Program-made: the position numbers and the translations under genes | Part shown: positions 49,247-60,268 of the stretch, piece by piece | How the letters are laid out: each line of letters opens with the position of its first letter | Numbering within the stretch: position 1 is the stretch's first letter | NCBI RefSeq assembly: GCF_006716445.1 | Contig: NZ_VFPA01000001.1 | Coordinates: forward strand, 1,116,001-1,180,000 | DNA from: Pseudonocardia kunmingensis | GTDB lineage: Bacteria; Actinomycetota; Actinomycetes; Mycobacteriales; Pseudonocardiaceae | Reading direction: 5' to 3' | DNA: 64,000 bases | Notes under the pieces: generated by a model | Told to the model about the DNA's origin: nothing | Database searches by the model: none | What the model saw: the letters and a program-made list of their open reading frames with translations, nothing else

Positions 49247-49735
49247 CTAGGAGCGGCGGTCCGGCTCGTCGTCCTCGGCGCCCGCCTTGCGGATGTCGTC
49301 GGCGACGAGCTCCTTGAACGGGTGCAGCCGCTCGTAGAGCTCCTCCGGCGCGACGGCCTCCTCCGGCTCACGCGTGCCGAGGATCCACGGCGCCGCCTCG
49401 ACCGCCGTGTCCCACGCCGACTCGTCGGCCGGCTGGGCCGCGCGCCCGCCGCCCGGTGGCGGGCCGTCCGCGCCGTCCGGGCCGGACGGCTCGGGCGCGG
49501 GGCCGATCCCGTCGAGGTAGACGTTGTGGAAGCCGCGGCGCTCCTCCTCGTGGAACTCGATCCGGGCCCGCTTGCCCCGGAAGCGCATTGCCTCCTTGCC
49601 GATGCGGTCGCGGAAGGTCGTGTACTCGGTGGCGTCGTCGTCGCGCAGGACGAACCGGGTCGTGCCGGACCGCCCGGTCAGCTCCTCGACCTCGCGCACC
49701 TGCACCTCACGCTCCACGCCGGCGGAGTACCCCAC
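49247..49735 (-). CDS. Hypothetical protein, possible OB-fold-like N-terminus
   Basis: The protein has 162 residues from GTG 49735; GTG 49717 (VEREVQVREVEELTGR) is plausible. The first 75 residues alternate charged strands (TTRFVLRDDDATEYTTFRDRIGKEAMRFRGKRARIEFHEEERRGFHNVYLDGI), resembling a small beta barrel. A Gly/Pro-rich linker and an acidic helical tail follow. I do not recognise a named family. It is convergent with the aldehyde dehydrogenase gene. Confidence 0.65.
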   Translation of the reverse strand: MGYSAGVEREVQVREVEELTGRSGTTRFVLRDDDATEYTTFRDRIGKEAMRFRGKRARIEFHEEERRGFHNVYLDGIGPAPEPSGPDGADGPPPGGGRAAQPADESAWDTAVEAAPWILGTREPEEAVAPEELYERLHPFKELVADDIRKAGAEDDEPDRRS

Positions 49736-49907
49736 TACCCGCCCGATCAGCCGATCACCGGCTCTTCGCCGGTGACGACACGCAGCGCAGGTTCGACCTG
49801 CGGGAGGTCTCCGCCAGCTCGGCGGGCACGGTGTTCCTGACCTGCGGCCGGAGCTCCTCCCCCACCTGATCGAACCGCTTCGGCCTCACCTTCCTGGACC
49901 CTTGCCG

Positions 49908-50690
49908 TTACCGCTCCCGGCCGAGGCCGCGCAGGACGGCCCGCTCGACCGCGGAGCGCTCGCCGTCGGCACCGTCCAACCGCAGGTCGGCGACCGGTTC
50001 CAAGGGCGGCTGCGCCATGAACCGGGGCCGCGTGCCGTGGTGCGGCTGCGCGGAGTGCACGACGAACGGGTGCACCAGGTAGACGTCGCCCGCGGCGCCG
50101 ACCGCGTCGACGACCGGCCGGTGCGCCGTCGCCGGGACGGCCTCCCCGGCGAACGCGAAGAACTCCGCGCCCTCGTCGCCGTGGGGTGCGAGCAGCGCCG
50201 CGACGTCGAGGTGCGAGCCCACGCGGATCCGGGTCGGGGCGTCGTCCGGGCCGACGTCGGAGTAGAGGAACAGCATCAGGAGGGCCCGCCCGTGCGAGCG
50301 GATGTCGAGCCGCGGCTCACCACCGGGGCCGGCGTAGCTGGCCTCGACGTGCCATCCCGCGTCGCCGGGATCGTCGGGATGCGGGAACCGGATCGGGAAG
50401 GTGCCCATCCCGATCCGCGGGCGCCACCGCCCGGGCCCGACGAGCGCGTCGAAGGCGGCGTGCAACGCGGGCGTGTTGGCCGATGCGGTGAACGGCTCGT
50501 CGGCCATCCCCTCGATCCGCACGACCGGTCTGGTCCACGTCGCGGGCTCGTCCGGGCGGGCGTCGAGGCGCTGCCACAGCAGGTCCCGGCAGGTGGCGGC
50601 TAGGGACGTGTCGAAAGCGCCGGGCAGGTGCACGAACCCGTCGCGGACGAATGCCTCGGTCCGTTCGGCCGGCCACATCAGCTCGTTCAT
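49908..50690 (-). CDS. Phytanoyl-CoA dioxygenase family protein
   Basis: The protein has 260 residues from ATG 50690 (MNELMWPAERTEAFVRDGFVHLPGAF). The start pattern FVRDGFVHLPGAFD is typical of the family. The Fe(II)/2-oxoglutarate site is formed by His-x-Glu in GWHVEASY and the distal His in VHPFVVHSAQPHHGTRPRFMAQPP, with Arg for 2-oxoglutarate. Members hydroxylate varied small molecules, often in secondary metabolism, so the substrate is open. The gene stands alone. Confidence 0.86.
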   Translation of the reverse strand: MNELMWPAERTEAFVRDGFVHLPGAFDTSLAATCRDLLWQRLDARPDEPATWTRPVVRIEGMADEPFTASANTPALHAAFDALVGPGRWRPRIGMGTFPIRFPHPDDPGDAGWHVEASYAGPGGEPRLDIRSHGRALLMLFLYSDVGPDDAPTRIRVGSHLDVAALLAPHGDEGAEFFAFAGEAVPATAHRPVVDAVGAAGDVYLVHPFVVHSAQPHHGTRPRFMAQPPLEPVADLRLDGADGERSAVERAVLRGLGRER

Positions 50691-50783
50691 CGCACCGCAT
50701 CCTGCGGGGTGGGCGGCGGTCGGTCGACCGGTTTCGGCGGCCCGAGATCGGTCGATCATCCTCCGACGACGGTGATCGGGCGC

Positions 50784-51215
50784 TCAGGGCGCCTGGTTCG
50801 TGTCGTAGGTCGCCACTCCACGTTCCCGCCACGCGGCCAGCAGGTGGTGGTCTCCGGTGGCGGCCACGAGGTCGTCGTCGGAGAGCTGCTCCGCCGCGGC
50901 GCAGTGGACGGCGTCGTAGCCCCGCAGACCCAGGGCGTGCGCCGCATCGGCTGCGGCCCGGGCCAGCGGCTCGTCGATCTCGATGACGTCGAGCTCCGAC
51001 CAGAGGTCGTCGAGCAGGTCCCGCGCCCGCCGGTGCCGGGCCCGGTCGAGGCGCGCCATCCGCTCGGCCTGCGCGAGAGCCGCGGCCGTCTCGACGTACA
51101 GCAGCCGGCACGTCACGACCGCGTCGGCGGAGTCCCAGAACCGCCGGCACACCGCGCTCGACGGTTCGGCGACGAGCAGCGGGACGAACGCGGACGTGTC
51201 GAGGTAGCCGATCAC
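50784..51215 (-). CDS. vapC: PIN-domain toxin, VapC type
   Basis: The protein has 143 residues from GTG 51215, overlapping the antitoxin stop by four bases. The acidic metal-site residues of PIN nucleases are in place: YLDTSAFVPLL (Asp5), YVETAAALAQAE (Glu), GLRGYDAVHCAAAEQL (Asp), VAATGDHHLLAAW (Asp). VapC proteins cleave RNA, often tRNA or rRNA at one site. The order antitoxin-toxin with overlap and an upstream dyad is canonical. Confidence 0.9.
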   Translation of the reverse strand: MIGYLDTSAFVPLLVAEPSSAVCRRFWDSADAVVTCRLLYVETAAALAQAERMARLDRARHRRARDLLDDLWSELDVIEIDEPLARAAADAAHALGLRGYDAVHCAAAEQLSDDDLVAATGDHHLLAAWRERGVATYDTNQAP

Positions 51216-51466
51216 CGCCGCTGGTCGTCGACGAGATCGGACACGGACCCGGAGCTCTCCACCGGATCCGGTGCCGGTCGCCTGCGACGGGCCGCGGGAC
51301 GGACCCGACCTTCGGCACGCAGCTGTTCCAGACGGCTGAGCCGCTCGACCGGGACGATGCGGGCGATGGGCCGCCCGTGGTCGGTCACGGTGACGGTCGC
51401 ACCTCGCCGCACCTCGGCGAGGTGCCTGCTCAACCCGTCGCGCAGCTCCCTGATCCCGATCTCCAC
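51212..51466 (-). CDS. vapB: Phd/YefM-type antitoxin of the VapBC-like module
   Basis: The protein has 84 residues from ATG 51466. MEIGIRELRDGLSRHLAEVRRGATVTVTDHGRPIARIVPV is the complete Phd/YefM DNA-binding fold. The C-terminal half (LEQLRAEGRVRPAARRRRPAP...) is the disordered toxin-binding arm. It neutralises the adjacent PIN toxin and should autoregulate through the GTGGCTACA dyad starting 13 bp upstream. Confidence 0.88.
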   Translation of the reverse strand: MEIGIRELRDGLSRHLAEVRRGATVTVTDHGRPIARIVPVERLSRLEQLRAEGRVRPAARRRRPAPDPVESSGSVSDLVDDQRR

Positions 51467-51478
51467 GCCGACCTCCGG

Positions 51479-51510
51479 TGGCTACATCAATGGTCGCAAT
51501 TGTAGCCACG
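51479..51510. promoter_or_regulatory. Operator dyad of the toxin-antitoxin module
   Basis: GTGGCTACA (51479-51487) and TGTAGCCAC (51502-51510) are exact reverse complements with a 14-bp AT-rich spacer, just upstream of the antitoxin start. Phd-type antitoxins bind such a dyad to repress their own operon. The spacer includes CAATTG-like bases that may be the -10. Confidence 0.75.
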
Positions 51511-51564
51511 CCCGCGTCACGACGCCGTCCGCCGACCCGTTACCGCCCGAGACCCACCCGGGGC

Positions 51565-53358
51565 TCAGACCGCGATGACCGTCGGCACGATCATCGGGCG
51601 GCGGCGGTAGGTCTCCCCCACCCACTTGCCCACGACCCGGCGCACCGACTGGGCGATGCGGTGGGTGTCGGTGATGCCTTCGGCCTCGGTGCGGGAGAGC
51701 TCGTCCTCGACCATCGGCAGCACGGCGTCGAGCGCCTTCGGGTCGTCGGAGAACCCGCGCCCCGACAGCGTGGGGCGCGAGACGGCGCGGCCGGTGTTGG
51801 CGTCGACGGCCACCGTGATCGAGATGAACCCGCCCTCGCCCAGCACCAGCCGGTCACCCAGCGTGCTCTCGCCGATGTCGCCGACGGCCAGCCCGTCGAC
51901 GTACACCCGCCCGACCTCGACGCGCCCGCTGATGGCCGCGCGGCCGTCGACGAGGTCGACCACCACGCCGTCCTCGGCGAGCACCACGGCGTCCTCGGGC
52001 ACCCCGGTCTGCACGGCGAGGCGGCGGTTGGCGCGCAGGTGCCGCCACTCGCCGTGCACCGGCATGACGTTGCTCGGCCGGACGGCGTTGTAGAGGAACA
52101 GCAGCTCACCGGCCGGGGAGTGGCCCGACACGTGCACCTTGGCCGTGCCCTGGTGCACGACGGTGGCGCCGAGGCGCGTGAGGCCGTTGATGACCGCGAA
52201 GACCGCCGTCTCGTTGCCCGGGATCAACGAGCTGGCGAGGATGATCGTGTCCTCCGGCTGGATGCGCACCGAGCGGTGGTCGCCGCGGGCCATCCGGGCG
52301 AGCGCGGACAGCGGCTCCCCCTGCGAACCGGTGGAGACGATCACGAGCTTCTCGTCGGGCAGCTCCATCGCGTCGTCCAGCTCGACGAGCAGCCCGTCGG
52401 GCACGTTCAGGAAGCCCAGCTCGGCGGCCAGGCCCATGTTGCGCACCATCGAGCGCCCGACCAGGCACACCTTCCGCCCGTGCTCCGCGGCGGCGTCGAG
52501 CACCTGCTGCACGCGGTGGACGTGGCTCGCGAAGCAGGCGACGATGATCCGGGCGTCGGCGCGGTGGAACACCCCGTCGAGCACCGGGCCGATCTCCCGC
52601 TCGGAGATCACGAAACCGGGGACGTCGGCGTTCGTGGAGTCGACGAGGAACAGGTCGACACCCTCGTCGCCGAGCCGGGAGAACCCGGCGAGGTCGGTGA
52701 GCCGCCCGTCCAGCGGCAGCTGGTCGAGCTTGATGTCACCCGTGTGCAGCACCAGCCCGGCGGGGGTGCGGATCGCGACGGCCAGCGCGTCGGGGATCGA
52801 GTGGTTCACCGCGAAGTACTCGCAGTCGAACGTGCCGTGGTGCAGCCGCTCCCCCTCCTTCACCTCCAGGAGGTGCGGGGTGAGCCGGTGCTCCTTGCAC
52901 TTGGCCGCGACGAGCGCGAGCGTGAACCGCGAGCCGACGATCGTGAGGTCCGGCCGCTGGCGCAGCAGGAACGGCACGGCGCCGATGTGGTCCTCGTGGC
53001 CGTGGGTGAGCACGAGCGCGTCGATGTCGTCGAGGCGGTCCTCGATGGCCCGGAAGTCGGGCAGGATCAGGTCGACGCCCGGCGAGTCCTCGGCCGGGAA
53101 GAGCACCCCGCAGTCCACGACGAGCAACCGCCCGTCGTACTCGAAGACCGTCATGTTGCGGCCGATCTCGCCGATGCCGCCGAGCGCGACGACGCGCAGG
53201 GCGCCGTCCGGCAGCACCGGTGGCGGCCCGGCGGGCAGCTCGGCCCGGTTGACCTCCTCGGGCGGGGCGGCGGGGGCGGGACGGGCGCGATCGCGCCGGG
53301 GCGGCCGCGAACGACGGTCGGACCGGGGGCGGTCGGACCGCGCGGGTGGACGACTCAA
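51565..53358 (-). CDS. rnj: Ribonuclease J
   Basis: The protein has 597 residues from TTG 53358, supported by GAGGAAGAAGAGC just upstream. A basic Arg/Pro-rich head (residues 1-40) precedes a metallo-beta-lactamase/beta-CASP core: LTHGHEDHIGAVPFLL (HxHxDH), GDIKLDQLPLDGR, VSTGSQGEPLSAL and HVSGHSPAGELLFLY. The C-terminal dimer domain ends in RRRPMIVPTVIAV. It is a 5'-3' exo- and endoribonuclease of rRNA and mRNA. It lies downstream of dapA as in Mycobacterium (Rv2752c/Rv2753c). Confidence 0.96.
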   Translation of the reverse strand: MSRPPARSDRPRSDRRSRPPRRDRARPAPAAPPEEVNRAELPAGPPPVLPDGALRVVALGGIGEIGRNMTVFEYDGRLLVVDCGVLFPAEDSPGVDLILPDFRAIEDRLDDIDALVLTHGHEDHIGAVPFLLRQRPDLTIVGSRFTLALVAAKCKEHRLTPHLLEVKEGERLHHGTFDCEYFAVNHSIPDALAVAIRTPAGLVLHTGDIKLDQLPLDGRLTDLAGFSRLGDEGVDLFLVDSTNADVPGFVISEREIGPVLDGVFHRADARIIVACFASHVHRVQQVLDAAAEHGRKVCLVGRSMVRNMGLAAELGFLNVPDGLLVELDDAMELPDEKLVIVSTGSQGEPLSALARMARGDHRSVRIQPEDTIILASSLIPGNETAVFAVINGLTRLGATVVHQGTAKVHVSGHSPAGELLFLYNAVRPSNVMPVHGEWRHLRANRRLAVQTGVPEDAVVLAEDGVVVDLVDGRAAISGRVEVGRVYVDGLAVGDIGESTLGDRLVLGEGGFISITVAVDANTGRAVSRPTLSGRGFSDDPKALDAVLPMVEDELSRTEAEGITDTHRIAQSVRRVVGKWVGETYRRRPMIVPTVIAV

Positions 53359-53413
53359 GCTCTTCTTCCTCGCAGTACGGTTGCGCTCGGCGCGCTCGGC
53401 GCCGCGCAGGGGG

Positions 53414-55107
<1,694 letters not shown>

Positions 55108-55146
55108 GCACCCGACCCTACTGACGGGCGGGCTCCCCGGGCCGCT

Positions 55147-55158
55147 TTCACGCGTGAA
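55147..55158. promoter_or_regulatory. Palindrome upstream of the ABC exporter operon
   Basis: TTCACGCGTGAA is a perfect 12-bp palindrome 46 bp before the ABC ATPase start, in the 97-bp divergent gap with the TIGR03085 gene. It is a candidate repressor operator. The length alone is not conclusive. Confidence 0.45.
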
Positions 55159-55204
55159 GGCGCGGCGAGGGCCGGGTGAAACCGGCCCGCCGCACCCTCC
55201 ACCC

Positions 55205-56173
55205 GTGACGACATCCCCGACACCCCCCGCCGTCCGCACCGAGGGGCTGGTGAAGGCGTTCGGCGCCCACCGCGCCGTCGACGGCATCGACCTCGAGGTG
55301 GCGCCCGGAGAGGTCTTCGGCGTCCTCGGCCCGAACGGCGCGGGCAAGACGACCGTGCTGCGCATGCTGGCCACGCTGCTCGCGATCGACGACGGGCACG
55401 CCGAGGTCTTCGGCGTCGACGTGCGCCGCCACCCCCACCGGATCCGCCAGCTCATCGGCCTCACCGGGCAGTACGCCTCGGTCGACGAGAACCTCACCGC
55501 CGCCGAGAACCTGTGGCTGTTCGGCCGGCTCCAGGGCCTGCCCTCCGCCACGGCCCGCCGCACCGCCACGCGGCTGCTCGGGCGGTTCGGGCTCGAGGAG
55601 GCCGCGAACCGCCCGATCTCGCAGTTCTCCGGCGGCATGCGCCGCCGCCTCGACCTGGCCGCCAGCCTCATCACCCGCCCACCGCTGATCTTCCTCGACG
55701 AGCCGACGACCGGGCTGGACCCGCGAACCCGCGGCCAGATGTGGGACACGATCCGCGCGCTCGTCGACGACGGCGCCACGGTGCTGCTCACCACCCAGTA
55801 CCTCGACGAGGCCGACCAGCTCGCCGACCGGATCGCGGTGATCGACCGGGGTCGCAAGGTCGCCGAGGGCACCCCCGACGCGCTGAAGTCCTCCGTCGGC
55901 AACTCCTCGCTGCACCTGCTGCTCACCGAGCCTGCGCACACCGCAACCGCCGCGGACACCGTGCAGGGCCTGCTGGGCACCGAACCCGTGCTCTCCCCCG
56001 AGCGGGGCCGCATCACCGTCCCCCTCGACCGCCCCGACGACGCCGCCGACGTCCTCGTCGCGCTGCGCGCGCGGGAGATATCCATCGCCTCGGTGAGCGT
56101 GCAGAAGCCCAGCCTCGACGAGGTCTTCCTCGCGCTCACCGGCCACGACACCACACTGGAGCAGTCCGCATGA
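55205..56173 (+). CDS. ABC transporter ATP-binding protein, DrrA type
   Basis: The protein has 322 residues from GTG 55205. Walker A is GPNGAGKTT (about 50), the signature is QFSGGMRRRLDLAASL, Walker B is LIFLDEPTTGLDPRTR, and the H-loop region is LLTTQYLDEADQLADRI. The C-terminal extension (QKPSLDEVFLALTGHDT) is typical of the daunorubicin-resistance DrrA subfamily. It energises drug or lipid export with the permease that overlaps its stop codon. Confidence 0.93.
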   Translation: MTTSPTPPAVRTEGLVKAFGAHRAVDGIDLEVAPGEVFGVLGPNGAGKTTVLRMLATLLAIDDGHAEVFGVDVRRHPHRIRQLIGLTGQYASVDENLTAAENLWLFGRLQGLPSATARRTATRLLGRFGLEEAANRPISQFSGGMRRRLDLAASLITRPPLIFLDEPTTGLDPRTRGQMWDTIRALVDDGATVLLTTQYLDEADQLADRIAVIDRGRKVAEGTPDALKSSVGNSSLHLLLTEPAHTATAADTVQGLLGTEPVLSPERGRITVPLDRPDDAADVLVALRAREISIASVSVQKPSLDEVFLALTGHDTTLEQSA

Positions 56174-57003
56174 CCACCCTCCTCGCCGAACCGGCCCGCG
56201 CCACGGGCCCCGACCGGGTCGCCATGACGCGCACCCGCATCACGCTGGGCGAGACCGCGCGCCAGACCATGATCCTGGCCTGGCGCGCGACGAAGAAGAT
56301 GCGCCGCAACGGCGAGCAGTTCTTCGACGTGACGTTCCAGCCGATCCTGTTCACCGCGATGTTCGCCTTCATCTTCGGCGGGGCGATCGCCGGGGACGTC
56401 GCGAGCTACCTGCCGCTGATGATCCCCGGGATCCTCGCGCAGACCACGCTGACAGCCTGCATGGCGACCGGTGTGCAGCTGCGCGAGGACATGGACAAGG
56501 GGGTGTTCGACCGGTTCAAGTCACTGCCGATCGCCCGCATCGCCCCGCTCGCCGGCCCGATGGTCGCCGACCTGCTGCGCTACGCGATCGCCGCCACGCT
56601 CACGTTCGCGATGGGCCTCCTCCTGGGCTACCGGCCCGGCGGAGGAGTGCTCGGGGTCGTCGCGGGCGGCCTGGTCGCGGTGGTCGCCGGGTGGTCGCTC
56701 GCGTGGGTCTTCACCTGGGTCGGGACGATCGCCCGCAGCGCCCAGAGCGTCCAGGGCATCTCGATGATGATCATGTTCCCGCTGACGTTCCTGTCCAACG
56801 CCTTCGTCCCCGTGGAGACCCTGCCGGGCTGGCTCGCCGGGTTCGTGCAGGTCAACCCGGTGTCCCACGTGGTCTCCGCGGTCCGGGCCCTCGCCAACAC
56901 CGGCAGCCTGACCGCCGACGTCGGCTGGGCGCTGCTCGGCTGCGCCGTCGTGGTCGCGATCTTCGCGCCGCTGTCGGTGGCGACGTTCCGCCGGCGGATG
57001 TGA
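56170..57003 (+). CDS. ABC-2 type permease, DrrB type
   Basis: The protein has 277 residues from ATG 56170, overlapping the ATPase gene (ATGA). Six hydrophobic helices, the ABC-2 signature region LTFLSNAFVPVETLPGWLAGFVQVNPVSHVVSAVRAL and GVFDRFKSLPIARIAPLAG match DrrB-like exporters. With DrrA it forms an export pump. The substrate is unknown, and no biosynthetic cluster adjoins it. The gene converges on the AfsR-like regulator with a 2-bp gap. Confidence 0.92.
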   Translation: MTTLLAEPARATGPDRVAMTRTRITLGETARQTMILAWRATKKMRRNGEQFFDVTFQPILFTAMFAFIFGGAIAGDVASYLPLMIPGILAQTTLTACMATGVQLREDMDKGVFDRFKSLPIARIAPLAGPMVADLLRYAIAATLTFAMGLLLGYRPGGGVLGVVAGGLVAVVAGWSLAWVFTWVGTIARSAQSVQGISMMIMFPLTFLSNAFVPVETLPGWLAGFVQVNPVSHVVSAVRALANTGSLTADVGWALLGCAVVVAIFAPLSVATFRRRM

Positions 57004-57005
57004 CC

Positions 57006-60000
57006 TCACGCCAGCGCGCGCACGACGCCGCGGGCCTCGTCGAGCAGGTCGGGCCCGCGGCGTTCGCCGTACTCGTCGAGGATCTTCCCGAGCAGGCCCG
57101 GCGCCGCGCGCTCCGCGACGTCGACGGCACGGTCCCAGCTCATCGTGGGCACCGAACGGTTGTAGGCGAACCGCTCGGCGAGCGCGAGGAGCCGCACCGC
57201 GACCGGCACCGCGCCCTCCGCACTCCGGCACGCCGGCACCCGCAGCGACCACATGCCGACGCCGTAGAGCGCCAGCCCCACGATCGGGTGGTCGAGGAAC
57301 TGGTCCGGCTCGAGGAGGGCGGCCGCCTTGCCGCGCACCACCGCGTCCAGGTCGGCACCGTCGGGATCGGCGGCGTCGCCCCCGCCGTGCAGCGCGTGCG
57401 CGGTGAGCGCGACGGCCTCGATGTACACCGTCCACGGCTCGTACCCGTTCACCGACGGGAAGCCGGGGAACCGCAGCTCCCGCGCACTGGTGACGGCCGC
57501 GCGGTAGAACGCCAGCCCCTCGGACGTCCGCCCCCGGGCCAGGGCCAGCTCCGCGCGGCCGACCAGCCGGACCACCTCGCTGCCGACGCCCATCCCGCGC
57601 TCGCCCACCCCGTCCACGGTCGTGAAGATCCGCTCGGCCTCCTCGAGCCTGCCCTCGACGAGCGCGTGCACCGCCGTGACGGACAGGAGCTGGGCGCGGT
57701 CGTCGTCGACGCCCAGCCGCTCGAGCACCGGGATGGCCCGCCGGGCGTGCCCGGCGGCCTCGCCGTGCCGCCCCAGTGCGGCGTGCAGCTGCGCCAGCTG
57801 GGTGTGCAGCATCGCCCGGGTCCAGGGCCCGTCCTCGTCCGGGACCATGGCCAGGGCGCGGGTGGTCAGCGCGATCGCCGCCTCGACGTCCCCCGCGTTC
57901 TCCCGGGCGTGGCTGCGCCACATCAGGGCCTTGACCGCCGTGCGCGGGTCACGGCCGTCGGACAGGGCCTCGAGCCGCGCGTCGATCCCGCCGGGGTCCG
58001 CCGGGTCCACGGCGAGCGTGACCGCGACGCTCGCGGCGACCTCCGACGGGCCGGGCCCGGGGCCGAGCCTGCGCAGCAGCGCCCACAGCTCGCCCACGTC
58101 GAACCCGAGCTCGTCGACGATCACCGTGTTGTTCAGCGCGCCCGCCAGCGCCATCCGGGTGTGCCCGGCCAGCTCCGCGGGCGGCGTCCACCCGTGCAGG
58201 GCGACCTGGACGGCGTCGACCAGGCCGACCACTCGCGAATGATCACCGCTGATGGACCAGAAGCCGGTCAGCGCCGCGTACAGCACCACCACGGCGGCGG
58301 GGTCGGGCTCCGCGAGGGCCTGGCGGAGCGCGTCGGCGAGGTTGGTCTCCTCCTCGAGCAGGAGGTCCGTGCACCGCACCTGGTCCGCACCGTGCAGACC
58401 GGACCGCGCCGCGTCCGCGTACGCGGTTGCCCACCGCCGGTGCGCGGCCAGCGCCTCGGCGTCCTCGCCGGCCTCCATGAGCTGCCTGCGCCCGAACTCG
58501 CGCACCGTCTCCAGCATCCGGAACCGCACGCCCGCCCCGGACTCGCGCACCGCGAGCAGCGACTGGTCGACCAGCGCGGGCACCGCGTCGGCCGCCTCCG
58601 GCCCGAGCACCGCCTCCGCGGCGGCGAGGGTGAACCCGTCGTGGAAGACCGAGAGCCGCCGCCAGGCCCGGCGTTCGCGGTCGGTGAGCAGGTTGTGCGA
58701 CCAGTCGATGACGGCCAGCAACGTCTGGTGCCGGTCCGGGGCGCCGCGGACCCCACCGCGCAGCAGCGCGAACCGGTCCTGCAGGCGGCGCGCGACGTCC
58801 GCCACCGACATCACGCGCACCTTCACGGCGGCCAGCTCGATCGCCAGGGGCACGCCGTCCAGCCGCGCGACGACGTCGGCGACGGCGTGCTCGTCGAGGG
58901 CCACGCCCGGCCGCGCCGCCCGCGCGCGCATGCGGAACAGCTCGGCGGCGTCCGGCGTCCCGAGCGGGGCGAGCGGGTAGACGTGCTCGGCCGCGATGGC
59001 GAGCGGGGCCCGGCTGGTGGTCAGCACGTGCAGGTCGCGCGTGGCGGCCACGAGGAAGGCCACCAGGTCGGCCACGGCCTCGACGACGTGCTCGCAGTTG
59101 TCCAGGATCAGCAGCGCGGGGGCCTGGCCGAGGTGGCGGGCGATGCGGGAACGGACGTCGGCGCGCTGCGCCGGGGTGAGGCTGCGGCGGCTGCTGACCG
59201 AATCACGCACCCCGAGCACCGACCCGACCTCGCTGACCACGTCGTCACCGGTGGTGACACCCACCAGCTCGACGAACTGCACCACCGGCTGGACGGCCTC
59301 CCGGCCCAGCACGTGTGCGAGGCGGGTCTTGCCCAGCCCGCCTGCCCCGACGATCGAGGTGACCCGGCCGCCGCGCAGCAGCCCCCGCAGCGCGGCGAGG
59401 TCGGCGTCCCGGCCCAGCAGCGAGGTGGTGTCGAAGAGCAAGCCGTCGCGCACCGGCCGGTCGAGGGCGAGCAGTTCGGCGTGCACGCGGCGCAGCGGCT
59501 CCCCCGGCTCGACGCCGAGCCGGTCGACCAGGTTCCGGCGGTAGGACTCGTAGCGGGCCAGCCCCGCACCCGGCCCCCGGACCGCCGCCTCGCTGCGCAG
59601 CAGCGCGGCCAGCAGCTCCTCGTCGCCGGGGTGGCGGGCCACGGCCGTCTCCAGCAACGGCAGGGCCGCGGGGTGCGCGCCGGAGCGGTGCAGCGCGACG
59701 CCGAGCAGCGTCCGGGCCTGCGCCGCGTGGTCCGCGGCGCACACCAGCACCTCGTCGAGGGGGCCGTCGGCGGCGCGCGGCGCCACCCCGCCCGCCAGCT
59801 CCAGCGCCGCCTGCGCGTGGTCCCGCGCCGCGACGGCGTCGCCGCCGACGAGCGCGGCCCGGGCCCGCGCGACCAGCCCGGCGAGCCGCAGGACGTCGAC
59901 GTCGTCGTCGGGCAGACCGAGCCGGTAGCCGCGCGCGGTGCGCACGACGACCTCCGGGGCGCACGCCGCACGGGTGCGCGAGACCACGACCTGCAACGCC

Positions 60001-60173
60001 TTCGCCGGGTTCGCCGGCGGGACGTCCCCCCACAGCTCCCCGGCGAGGCGCTCGTCGCCCGCGCCCTCACGCCCGTGGCGCACCAGCACGGCCAGCAACG
60101 TCTGCGCCCGCTCGCCCGCGACGGGTGCGCCGCGCCAGCGGACACCGTCGAGGAAGGTCAACGCGGGACGCAC
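57006..60173 (-). CDS. AfsR/SARP-like regulator with BTAD and NB-ARC ATPase domains
   Basis: The protein has 1055 residues from GTG 60173. An OmpR-like winged helix, about 1-90 (QTLLAVLVRHGREGAGDERLAGELWGDVPP), is followed by a BTAD bacterial transcriptional activator domain (95-245), then a STAND/NB-ARC ATPase with Walker A GAGGLGKTRLA (about 280) and LLILDNCEHVV as Walker B. A tetratricopeptide-rich C-terminus (about 650-1040) follows. Such proteins activate secondary metabolism or stress genes. It faces the drrAB-like operon tail to tail. Confidence 0.92.
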   Translation of the reverse strand: MRPALTFLDGVRWRGAPVAGERAQTLLAVLVRHGREGAGDERLAGELWGDVPPANPAKALQVVVSRTRAACAPEVVVRTARGYRLGLPDDDVDVLRLAGLVARARAALVGGDAVAARDHAQAALELAGGVAPRAADGPLDEVLVCAADHAAQARTLLGVALHRSGAHPAALPLLETAVARHPGDEELLAALLRSEAAVRGPGAGLARYESYRRNLVDRLGVEPGEPLRRVHAELLALDRPVRDGLLFDTTSLLGRDADLAALRGLLRGGRVTSIVGAGGLGKTRLAHVLGREAVQPVVQFVELVGVTTGDDVVSEVGSVLGVRDSVSSRRSLTPAQRADVRSRIARHLGQAPALLILDNCEHVVEAVADLVAFLVAATRDLHVLTTSRAPLAIAAEHVYPLAPLGTPDAAELFRMRARAARPGVALDEHAVADVVARLDGVPLAIELAAVKVRVMSVADVARRLQDRFALLRGGVRGAPDRHQTLLAVIDWSHNLLTDRERRAWRRLSVFHDGFTLAAAEAVLGPEAADAVPALVDQSLLAVRESGAGVRFRMLETVREFGRRQLMEAGEDAEALAAHRRWATAYADAARSGLHGADQVRCTDLLLEEETNLADALRQALAEPDPAAVVVLYAALTGFWSISGDHSRVVGLVDAVQVALHGWTPPAELAGHTRMALAGALNNTVIVDELGFDVGELWALLRRLGPGPGPSEVAASVAVTLAVDPADPGGIDARLEALSDGRDPRTAVKALMWRSHARENAGDVEAAIALTTRALAMVPDEDGPWTRAMLHTQLAQLHAALGRHGEAAGHARRAIPVLERLGVDDDRAQLLSVTAVHALVEGRLEEAERIFTTVDGVGERGMGVGSEVVRLVGRAELALARGRTSEGLAFYRAAVTSARELRFPGFPSVNGYEPWTVYIEAVALTAHALHGGGDAADPDGADLDAVVRGKAAALLEPDQFLDHPIVGLALYGVGMWSLRVPACRSAEGAVPVAVRLLALAERFAYNRSVPTMSWDRAVDVAERAAPGLLGKILDEYGERRGPDLLDEARGVVRALA

Positions 60174-60212
60174 GCGGCCAGCCTAAGCCGCCCCGCACAC
60201 CCGGCCCCCGGC

Positions 60213-60261
60213 GACGAACGGCACTCTCGTCGGTACCTGGCCGACGAACGTGCCGTTCGTC
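60213..60261. repeat. Dispersed palindrome, copy 3 (probable terminator hairpin)
   Basis: Arms 60213-60233 and 60241-60261 form a 21-bp stem with one mismatch and a TACCTGG loop. The right arm lies 7 bp from the stop of the leftward DUF397 gene and the left arm 39 bp before the AfsR-like start. It agrees with copies 1 and 2 over stem, loop and right-flanking ATGCGG, differing at about three positions. Confidence 0.85.
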
Positions 60262-60268
60262 ATGCGGA

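Noticed and set aside
55205..60173. Start of a secondary-metabolite gene cluster (DrrAB exporter plus AfsR-like regulator)
   Set aside because: No synthase, tailoring or resistance enzymes adjoin; the flanks are dapA and thyX housekeeping genes.
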